DNA of 64,000 nt, taken from Ridgeia piscesae (Eukaryota; Annelida; Polychaeta; Sabellida; Siboglinidae). The DNA is taken from contig JAODUO010001766.1 of the NCBI GenBank assembly GCA_025642075.2, positions 1 through 64,000 of the forward strand, given 5' to 3'. The translations under genes were made by a program, and so were the position numbers. Shown piece after piece: positions 48,285 through 57,295 of the stretch (positions are counted from its first letter, which is position 1; each line of letters begins with the position of its first letter). The notes below the pieces were generated by a model. That model did no database searches. It worked only from the letters and a program-made list of their open reading frames with translations, and had not been told where the DNA came from.

Positions 48285-48500
48285 TGTCTGTCTGCCTATG
48301 CGTTTGTCTGTGTGTCTGTCTCTCTGTCAGTTTCGGTGTGTCTGTATGTCCATCAGTGTATGTGTGTCTCTGCGTCCGTATGCCTGTCTGTATGCCTGTG
48401 TGTCTGTCTGTGCGTTCGTATGTATGTCTGTATGCTTGTGTGGATGTGCATTCGTATGTCTGTCAGTATGCCTGTGTGTTTGTGCGTCCGTATGTCTGTC

Positions 48501-48585
<85 letters not shown>

Positions 48586-48632
48586 TGCGTGCGTGTGGGT
48601 GTGTTTGTCTCTGTCTCTCTGTCTCTCTGTCT

Positions 48633-48677
<45 letters not shown>

Positions 48678-48736
48678 TGTCTGTGTGTGTGTGTGTGTGT
48701 GTGCGCGTGCGTGTGCGTCGTGTCGTGTGGGGGTGT

Positions 48737-48810
<74 letters not shown>

Positions 48811-48836
48811 TGTGTGTGTGTTGTGTGTGTGTGTAC
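48285..48836. repeat. (GTCT)n/(GT)n microsatellite block
   Basis: CTGTCTGT and GTGT repeats with interruptions. The 150-250-residue Cys/Val frames on the plus strand and Thr/His frames on the minus strand are translations of the repeat. Confidence 0.97.
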
Positions 48837-48849
48837 GCCTGTATACATA

Positions 48850-50266
48850 TCCGTCCGGTCACATTCAATATTGTCAACCTTCAAGTCCATAACGTAATCT
48901 GGGCCAGGCCCGGGTCACATATCTCTAAGTGCATCGGGATTGCAGCAGACAGGGTTGTCTGGAGTGGTACATCCGCTAATTTCACCAGTAAGGGTTGTTG
49001 AGGGTTAAACCTTCATTTGTACCCCCGTTTCGGCTCGCAAAAACTTGTGATGGACGAACCTAGGTCATATATATATATACATCGGGTTATTTTGGGATCC
49101 CAACATCAAATCCGGCTATAGGATGAAATATTGCATGTGCTGCCACCGAGCGGACAAAGCGGAAACCCATACATGTATGCACAACAGTTTAAAAAATGTA
49201 ATCATTAATCACCCCCCTATAGACTACTTGTAACTAGTGTGTTTATTTCATATATATGACGCACGCATAACTAACAGGAGTATATGTCATTGAATACTGC
49301 AACGTTTATGCTATATATTGTAACAAGTACAATATTAATTTTTTTAATTGTAGAAAGGGACCTACTCTGAACATGGGACAATTCTCGACATATTACACCG
49401 GGGTAAAGTTGATCAAAACACATGTATTTGTTAACATTTCCAGATATCATAAAACTGAAAAACTTTATCATTTACGTACTACCGTTATTTGCCATCAAAT
49501 ATTCAGCGTTGTTTACAAGACAGAGAATAGCTTACTCAATGCGAGCCAGTCATGATTTAGAACGACGGTGTCTGTTCTACTTATGTGATCAGTGTCTCTT
49601 TGTGTAAAGGGAGGGCAAGTACGGAATTCTCTATGATGATTTTAAAATGGTTAATATTATTGTTGCATTTAAACGTAAATGCAAGAATCTTTCATTTAAG
49701 AAACATCTGGTTGTGGACCATCTCTCTTAACTATATTATGTGTAAAGATATTTACTTATGTTATACTTTTAATATGAATGTGTAACCATTATTTAAATAT
49801 GTGTCAGAGGTAAATTGACACAAAAGTCATTGATTTCAAATTTACTCCTTTGAAGTATCAAACATTGTAGATTGTAGCGTTGTAGTTACATTTGCCTGTT
49901 TGTGTTGTGTTTTACTGTTGTTGTCATTAACAATGTTCTGAATAAAATGTCATACGTTCACATTCACATTTTAATAAACCACAATCTTTACATCAAGAAC
50001 TATACCATACACACATCATCATGGGGAAACTGTCCCATACAGACTAGATGATAAGAATACATTGATTGCTAAATATAATAACATCAATAACACAACATGC
50101 ATTGTTCATTATGTTTATATCAGACTATGTCTCATTAACAATCAACACAAACTTATCAGTGAATGACTCATTAAGAAGTTTGTATATGAAATTATTAAAC
50201 AGAACTGCAGTGCATACCCTTCTACATTCCTGGAAAATAACCTAAACCCTATCCGGCATTTAGGGT
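48850..50266. other. Intergenic, nothing recognised
   Basis: No gene or repeat could be supported. This lies downstream of the MIF-like gene. Confidence 0.4.
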
Positions 50267-50345
50267 TTATTTTGATGCTTTCATTTCGTGATAGAGCAAA
50301 TGTGCTGCATCGGTTTTGGTAATATCGTGAAACACCAGGCCCACC
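50267..50345 (-). CDS. MIF-like exon 3
   Basis: The acceptor GTTTCAG is followed by VGLVFHDITKTDAAHLLYHE and MKASK, then TAA. The first base completes an AGG codon split with exon 2. It corresponds to the last beta strands of MIF. Confidence 0.9.
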
Positions 50346-53193
50346 CTGAAACAGATAGTGGAAGTTGTTAAAAGTTACTAAATCAGTCTGTAGTCTTTAA
50401 TCACTAACTTCATAAACTGTTATCATCAGGTATGTATCCCTCTCCTTTTTAGTCCCTTTCTCTCTCCCTCCTTTCCTCTCTCTCCCTCCCTTCCCTCGCC
50501 TTCCCTTCCTCTCTCCTTCCCTTCCTCTCTTCTTCGTGTCCTGCTTCTCTACCTTATTCCTTCCATTTGTCTTCCCTTGCCCATTTTAAAACAAAAAACA
50601 CAATCTATACAACACAAGCCTGAAGGTTTAACTTGGCCTGAATACGCTTTTTAATAAGCCGTTATTATTTTGCTGGTATTTTAGATTTACTTTTTTAACA
50701 GCCCATCTTAAAAATCACATTATATGAGTATTGCCTGCTCCTTATTTTCACATTAACTAATATAATATTATGACATTCTTCAGACTAGGGTTTAGAATAT
50801 TGTTAATAATTCTACAGTTTATTCTATGAAGTGTAAATACAAAGTTCACGTTACTGAATACTGATAAATAATTATACTAGGCAAGTGTGACTATAAGTCT
50901 ATAACCAATGCAAATAATAATAATAATTGTACAACATATATGATTATCCTTGAAAAGTCAAGTTCAGAGGCACAACAAACAAACTCATTTGGCGTAATAA
51001 TCTACAGGGACAGGTATAAGTCGTTAATATTATTAGAGCAAGGAACCTCCAAATATTTATGGTGGAAAAGCAATTTCAAACAAATATGTTTTGAGATTTT
51101 ATGAAAGATGCCTATAGTTTCTCAGAAGATTTAATTGTAATAGGGCGTTGATTCCAGATCGTTCGCACAGCTACAGAGAAAGCACACTTGCAAATATTGG
51201 GCTTAGTTTTATGAACAAATTGTTGTTTACAAAGACTTGTTTGCTCTTTGTTCTTCAGTGTTCCCAATATTCCCACATTCAGAAAACCAATTCAGGAAAC
51301 TTCCTGTCAATCCGACTGATTCCATATGATAACACAGACAACACCCTTTATTGTCCCTTTTTGTCAGTCCCTCCCCAATGTCACTGACCTCGTATCGGGA
51401 ATCTTTAATCGGTCAACGATGAACTCCAGCAGGACTTTGGCGTAGGTGGCGTTTCTCTCCTCGTCAAAGACACCAATTGCCGACAGGTGAACCACAGCGG
51501 TCGGCTCCTCAGAACCGTGCCTCAACATCTGAACATCTGTCCGCAGAACCATGAAGATACTCTGTGTGGAATCAGGACAAATAAGTATTTTATTCAATTG
51601 CGTATTAAATACCTTTATTCAGTCTTTATTATTTAAATAATTAAAATCGCTCTAATTAATACCATCACATAATATATATATATATATATATATAGATATA
51701 ATTATTATTACAGGGGTATAACTACCAACTATTCCACTAGTCTGTACACTAGTAAAGATAAGCGTGGACTAGTAAACCTGCCTACCGACTAATCCGGCCT
51801 GTCTAGTAAAGTTCTGCGTGTCATCCACCCCACCCTACTGTAGTCAATCAAGCCTTTGTAGCCACAGTGACCCTAAGTTTCATGAGCTGCCAATTTATGT
51901 TACATTAATTGAATGAGAGCAAACAATATATAAAAAGATCATAATGCCTCATAGTACCTTGGCCTATGCTCCCAGCGAGCAAACAGGCATAAGTAAGTAA
52001 GTACCCCCAAAGAAAAATTACAGATATGGTGGTGTTGACTGTAATTTTGTATTATGTTTGTAGAACTGTTAATTTCTTTCTTACTGTTCTTTCTGCTTTG
52101 TGTATGTTAGTAGGCAATTAATTAGTTTGATGTCATTGGTTTTTTAGTGGTGTAGGTAATTTTCCTTGTGGCAATTTTAAAATTTTCCTTAGAAATTATT
52201 AATGTAATAAATTCATCAAATGTCAATATACTATTGCAATACATTACTATTAATTAGCTTGATGCTTCCCTCTATAACATATTTTGTTTATTAATAGTGG
52301 GATATGAAATGTCAACAGCAGCATCTATTAATGGTAAAATACTAAATTTTCCACACCATGATGGGAACGATCTACTTCTCACTCAGTAGTGGTGACCAAT
52401 GTGCGTTAAATCAGAGACCTTGTCACTGGATTAAATTATACAAATAAACTAGCTACTTGAGTGTCGTCGAGACATTGGTGGCTGTCATTAATCTACTTTG
52501 CTCTTTCTACCAGAAAAATTTAATATGTTGTTTTCCAGCCATATGTTTTGGCTTAGTCAAGCATTAAAAGTTCGTTTGTTAGGTTCCGTCATAACCAAGA
52601 TGCAAATATCCCATAATATAACAGGGCGTATTTATCAGTATACTACATACACAGTTTATAGTGTTGGTGTTTCAAATATTCTATAAATTCGATTATAATA
52701 TACACCGAGTCTGTGCTGTTTATATGTACTATCTATACATCTGTCTTTCATGGTTATTAAGCAATATGTTCTATTAAAAATTACATTACGCCTAACAGTA
52801 CAAATAAGCGTGCAATCATAAAAATTACACTACACCAGCCCAGAAGGTTGAAATAAGCGCGCAAACATGTATGCGCTCCCACCTAAAAGCGAGTAATTAC
52901 GGTAATAGACGTGCTCACCGCGATCTGGGTCAAGAAACGTGTTTCGTACGTACGTACACTACTCACTAGCTGTTAGCGGTGTGGTTATGCTTGCTTACCT
53001 CAGGCGATTTTTTAAGCAGTGTTCCTATTAAGAATGCGAGGTCCTTGTTGAAATTTTTCGGCACTGCTGACTGCTGTACATTTGTGTCAACCGAACAGAC
53101 AGGAAGGTGTCGAACGCTCGAGGTTCGCCATGACCCCGCAGTTCTCAGCACGCGAGCCGTAGCGGCAACGCGTCGGAGCAGTGCAGACGCCAT
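50267..53193 (-). CDS. MIF/D-dopachrome-tautomerase family protein with N-terminal presequence
   Basis: Three exons (52999-53193, 51389-51561, 50267-50345), all GT-AG, join to 148 residues. Residues 31-148 align over their whole length with macrophage migration inhibitory factor. Taking Pro31 as MIF Pro1, Lys62 is Lys32 and Ile94 is Ile64, all catalytic-pocket positions. DTNV, GSEEP and HLSAIG match NTNV, GSSEP and SLHSIG. Tyr95 and Asn97 of MIF are replaced by Gly and Val, and the CXXC pair is absent. MIF proteins start directly at Met-Pro; here 30 residues rich in Ala/Arg without acidic residues (MASALLRRVAATARVLRTAG then SWRTSSVRHL) precede the proline, typical of mitochondrial presequences. 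Start ATG has G at -3 and +4. It is divergent from LACTB. AATAAA overlaps the stop codon. Tautomerase activity and mitochondrial location are inferred. Confidence 0.93.
50450..50582. repeat. CT-rich low-complexity tract
   Basis: CTCTCC/TTCC runs in intron 2 of the MIF-like gene. Confidence 0.8.
51389..51561 (-). CDS. MIF-like exon 2
   Basis: Acceptor CCACACAG, donor GTCAGT. It encodes SIFMVLRTDVQMLRHGSEEP, TAVVHLSAIGVFDEERN and YAKVLLEFIVDRLKIPDT. It starts in phase 0 and ends with AG of a split Arg codon. Confidence 0.95.
51669..51695. repeat. Short (TA)n
   Basis: About 26 bp of TA in intron 1 of the MIF-like gene. The remainder of the intron (51700-52950) shows no recognised feature. Confidence 0.8.
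52999..53193 (-). CDS. MIF-like exon 1 (presequence and catalytic Pro)
   Basis: 65 codons. The first 30 form the putative targeting peptide; PVCSVDTNVQQSAVPKNFNK and DLAFLIGTLLKKSPE are the MIF domain start with the Pro and Lys of the active site. Donor GTAAGC, phase 0. Confidence 0.93.
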
Positions 53194-54028
53194 GGCCCCA
53201 GTCCCCGCGAGTGAGTGCGTGTGTGCGTTCGTGTGGCGACCGGCTCCTGTCGTAGATCAAGTAACGGAGTGGCATCGTTCCACCGCTGCATGGTGCAATG
53301 GTGCAATGTCCAGGGCTCGTCTGTGCTTATACCGATAAGGCAGGGCTGTTGGGAAATTGGAGTAAAATGTCCAGCAGACAGGGTTACGCATCTAAATCTT
53401 GACGGTTCAAATACAATTAAAAGCAATTACAAATATTTCGAAATGCAAAGTATATTTAAATACAAATACAGTGGAAGTATAACAGGGTTTTTGGGGTATT
53501 GGAGTAAATTCCCAGCAGACATGGAATGACATATCTATGTTGCAGTAAACCATTAATACTCGACGGGTTGAAATACAATTAAATACAATTACAAATACTT
53601 CGAAATTCAAACTTAAATACAAATAAATCGGAAAGTATTTCAATAATTTTTTTAAGTAACTTTTTACAACACAACCTACGGATATTTTTAAAGACATCAT
53701 ATAGGTCTATATTGAAATATATTGTATCATATGCTGTAAAACTACACCATTGACATTTGAAGTCATTGTGGGCAAGTAATTGTACCATTGCCGATGATGT
53801 CTACAATTGTTTTATGTTTTAATTACCATAGCGTAATTGTGTGATCTCACGGCGTCACCTTTATGGCTTTTATTATTTCTATCACCAGTAATTTAATACA
53901 TGTGAATACAATACAGAAAATTTATTAATACATTCTTTGCAGAGCATGTTTGATACTACTGAGAGACAGAAACACAAACAAAGATAAACCGCCTACTGGT
54001 AGTGTGAAAAGGTACAACTGTGAACAAA
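53194..54028. promoter_or_regulatory. Shared divergent upstream region of MIF-like and LACTB genes
   Basis: 835 bp separate the two divergent start codons. The half near the MIF-like gene is GC-richer. Between about 53341 and 53640 a block recurs in tandem (GGAGTAAAWTYCCAGCAGACA, then TACAATTAAA, ACAAATA and TTCGAAAT words), which looks like a decayed repeat. No TATA box was found. Confidence 0.55.
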
Positions 54029-54304
54029 ATGTCGTCTGCTGCAACAACGCTGATTGGACGATTCTTCCGGAGTCAATGGCGATCACGTGTATCGAGACAG
54101 TTCTCCACCAATCGCAACGCCGGATACACCGAAGGTCCCGCCAAACAAAACCCATCACGAAACTGGTTCTATCTGGTATCGCTGTTGATTGTTGGTGTCT
54201 CTGGGGGCTTCTGGTATCGTCGGACTACGGAACGACGCCGGACACACAAATACACGTTGGCTGAAGCTGTGCAAGAAACGAGATCAATAATTATGAATTT
54301 AAAG
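54029..54304 (+). CDS. LACTB: LACTB exon 1
   Basis: 92 codons: presequence, membrane segment, then RRRTHKYTLAEAVQETRSII and MNLK before donor GTGGGT. Confidence 0.9.
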
Positions 54305-56222
54305 GTGGGTTTCTGAAGGATTGGACTCATCCTCACGAACCACGGGGCCTTAGTGATTTCCCTTTACATTTCGCATTGTCAAAACGTGAACCCGTTACCA
54401 AATCAATTCATTATCTTTAACACTTCATTGCATTAATTAATATTTTAGGGGTTTGTGATTTTGACGAAATATGATCAGCATATCAGTGACATGACTGCAA
54501 TGCAGTGACTGTAGAAATTAAAAAAAAATTCTCAGGTACAGATTCCTTATGCTGTGACAAAACGTTAACATGACCGCCAAGGGGAAAAGCAACAGTGCTC
54601 TGCGTCCTATAGTTTAAGGCCACCGAGGGTGATATACATACTTTTATGTACTTAGCCCTTTCAGCCTCCTATCAGGACACCGGTCCGGTTTCATAAATCA
54701 TTCTAAAAACCATCTACATAATCCTCCTGTTTCGGCTGTGGTCTTCCATTTGTTCCACGTCGTGACCTTCCGTTGTCTCTGTTTGCCTCGTTAGCTTGCC
54801 TGCATTCCTCGTTATCAGCTTACCTGTCACGCTCTCCAAGCTTCTTACGAATCTTCCCTTTCCAAGTGACCAAGGTATATTCGTCAGCAGTTATTAACGG
54901 AACTGTGTGCGATTTACTGCTATAATATCTGTTGTGTCATAATTGTTGTTCTGGTTTTTCATTGCCAGAACGAGACAGGTTGCCCGGGCGTCGCCGTAGC
55001 CGTCAGCAAAGACGGCCACACGGTGCTATGTGAAGGTAGGCCTATACGTGAGACTGGGACCGAGCAAGTCTTCCTGATCGTTGACATAAGGTTCAGCTGG
55101 TCACGGTTAGCGGTAAATGAAATGTAAATATTTGTTTTATCAGGTGACCGTTTCACTCAGATAAACAGCTCTTAAAGGAAAATTCACCATGAATCAAAAT
55201 ATATTTTATTAAATTAAAGGAGCTTTTTCAAAACACAAACATCCACTGTCTTGTTACTGAGGACATTATTTCCATGACACACCAGCAGTACCGTACTCCT
55301 GACGCGTCATGGTGCTAACAGTTCGAACTTCGGGTATTTAAGATCAGTGTCAAGGAGCAACATTTATTTTAAAGAGCAAAATCGGGCTTATGAGCTCTTA
55401 ACACCGTTAGTGAACTAGGCCTCTGTAGTTTTATGAAGTGAAACAAAACTTTGAATAGACCAGATAATCGGGCAGCAGTATCTGTCGGAAAACTTCTGGA
55501 AATTTTCGGTCTCCCTCTCGGAGAATTTCGGGAAACGTGGTGACTGGACTGGACCATACCGTATTTCATTCTTAGTGCTTAGTACTTCTGACAAGTCACA
55601 TGTCATAAAACCACTAGATATAATGCCATCTGGCATAAACACGTGTACTAATGCCATGAGGAGAATTATTGGCATTTTAGGAATTATGTATATAATTGTT
55701 CTACAGTAGATTCCATTTTAGTACGTTATAACGCTTGTTCCATAAACGCAAACCGCGTGTCGACGATTAATCCAACTATCTACCCAGTCTTCCTTCGGGC
55801 CTTCCCGGCTTCACTCGGGTTACAATCTTTTTAATTCGGCATTACGTATTTTATTGCATGGTTTCTTCCATACATTAAAATGACTTGTCGTGTTATCACA
55901 ACTAATCTGCATTACCCCAACCCTCTGTATTCTCCATTATCCCAACCCTCTGTATTCTCCATTATCCCAACCCTCTGTATTCACGATGTAGCAACAAGGC
56001 AAAGAGACAACAGTTCCAGTGTTGCTTGCAGGTTTCGGGATGGCTGATGTGGAGAACGCCGTACCCTGTACAGCCGACAGTGTGATGAAAATTGCCAGCA
56101 TCAGCAAACCCATCACCATGACAGTTCTCGCGAGACTATGGGAACGAGGCTCCATCGACATAGACGCGCCCATTGGTCGCTACGTGAAGACATGGCCGCG
56201 GAAGACGTGGAAGGGGGAGAAG
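54029..56222 (+). CDS. LACTB: LACTB-like serine beta-lactamase protein, exons 1-3 (5' part of a split gene)
   Basis: LACTB is a penicillin-binding-protein/class-C-beta-lactamase-fold protein of the mitochondrial intermembrane space. The plus strand gives its N-terminal third: exon 1 with an Arg/Ser-rich presequence (MSSAATTLIGRFFRSQWRSR) and one membrane segment (WFYLVSLLIVGVSGGFWY); exon 2 with NETGCPGVAVAVSKDG; exon 3 with GFGMADVENAVPC and the active-site SxxK as SISK (Ser137, Lys140). Phases agree (AAG|AAC, then G|GT). After exon 3 the plus strand has no further LACTB exons; the rest (exons 3-7) lies inverted at 60161-63704. I read this as a mis-joined assembly, so the true gene is probably intact. 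The start is the ATG at 54029, not the upstream in-frame GTG. Confidence 0.92.
54305..54968. other. LACTB intron 1
   Basis: No repeat or extra exon recognised. Confidence 0.6.
54969..55035 (+). CDS. LACTB: LACTB exon 2
   Basis: It encodes NETGCPGVAVAVSKDGHTVL then CE and the first base of Gly. This is the first beta strand pair of the lactamase fold. Donor GTAGGC. Confidence 0.92.
56032..56222 (+). CDS. LACTB: LACTB exon 3 (SxxK), left copy
   Basis: It encodes GFGMADVENAVPCTADSVMK, IASISKPITMTVLARLWERG and onward to TWKGEK. It has an inverted copy at 63514-63704 with the same 191-base length and the same translation. Confidence 0.95.
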
Positions 56223-56479
56223 GTTAGACATTCGTTAGTTATTAGATATACGTAGAAACGAAACTGATTACTTTGCAGACAAAACTGCGGTGCAAATCAA
56301 CATGTTGATGCTGCAGTATATTGTTGAAAATGTTGTTGAAAATGTTTAAGTATTCTTTTTGGTATAATTGTCATTGTTTATAATTTATCAACGATTAGAT
56401 CTATGTTTATATTTTACGTTGTCTTAAAGTATTGGCATACATAATTGGAAGATTGACATATCATGTAATATGTATTCAC

Positions 56480-56574
56480 GTACGCACGCACGCATCCATA
56501 CTCGACCACACGCTTAACAGCTAGTATTGACAACCATGCGCGCGCATACACACGCACGCGCGCGCGCGAACGAA

Positions 56575-56618
<44 letters not shown>

Positions 56619-56645
56619 CTCACTCACTCACTCACTCACTAACTG
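56480..56645. repeat. (ACGC)n/(CACT)n microsatellite
   Basis: ACGCACGC and CTCACTCA repeats in the intron after LACTB exon 3. The corresponding place in the right arm (about 63100-63200) is garbled. Confidence 0.9.
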
Positions 56646-56810
56646 ACGCACACATGAATACATACGGGTAGGTCTATCTTCTTCCACCATGAAGACAGTT
56701 TCTAGGTACTGTACCATAATTGTATATCTAGATAAAATATATATTGCAAAAGAGAATTTCGCGCATAATTAATCACGTAGGATTTTTTTTATCACACATA
56801 GCCTTTATCA

Positions 56811-57056
56811 TTGCAGATATTGAATATCTATCAGATAAACACCTACCTGTGCTGTATTTTAATGTTCAAGCATAATAAGGGTATGTTACCTTCCTTATTT
56901 AATAACGTATTTATTTTGTCAACCAGGACACGTGAATATGGCATAAGACAGAAACTAACATATAAAACACCGTTTCGAAAAACGAATTGCAGACAATTAT
57001 CTTTGGCCTTTGCCGGACCAAACATTTGGAATACTCTGCTTCTGCATAACCAGTAG
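56811..57056 (+). mobile_element. LINE reverse-transcriptase tail in LACTB intron 3
   Basis: It carries MFKHNKGMLPSLFNNVFILS, TPFRKTNCRQLSLAFAGPNI and WNTLL, the end of a Jockey/CR1-type reverse transcriptase. A copy lies inverted at 62765-62980 as part of the duplicated arm. Confidence 0.8.
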
Positions 57057-57295
57057 CATTGATTATGCCTTGTTTCTGCTTTTAATTCAAAGCAGAAACA
57101 TGCATATTATTATGCCGTGGGGCTTTCTTATAACTGTATTGCACATCTATTTAAAGACAATTTAGTATTAGCACACGTGCATCGATCATGTATTTTCGTT
57201 TTGTGGTACACTCTAATGGACTATTTGTTATTTACTTGTTAGAATATTATGATAGTGCTGTTGTTTTCTTTTGATCACGAATTGTGATTTCCTCG

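Larger units (their letters stand above)
55662..57295 (+). repeat. Left arm of large inverted repeat
   Basis: Base for base it matches the reverse of 62530-64000: exon 3 pairs 56032 with 63704 and 56222 with 63514, and the far end pairs 57293 with 62531. The match breaks abruptly at 57295, where corrupted sequence begins. Confidence 0.95.

Noticed and set aside
48127..49001. Frames of 170-256 residues in all directions
   Set aside because: Translation of GT/GTCT microsatellites; composition is almost only Cys, Val and Ser, or Thr and His.
54020..54028. LACTB start at the in-frame GTG three codons upstream
   Set aside because: GTG is not a usual start in animal nuclear genes; the ATG at 54029 has A at -3.
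55937..56173. Minus-strand 78-residue frame, repeated at 63563-63784 on the plus strand
   Set aside because: It is antisense to LACTB exon 3 in each arm of the inverted repeat.
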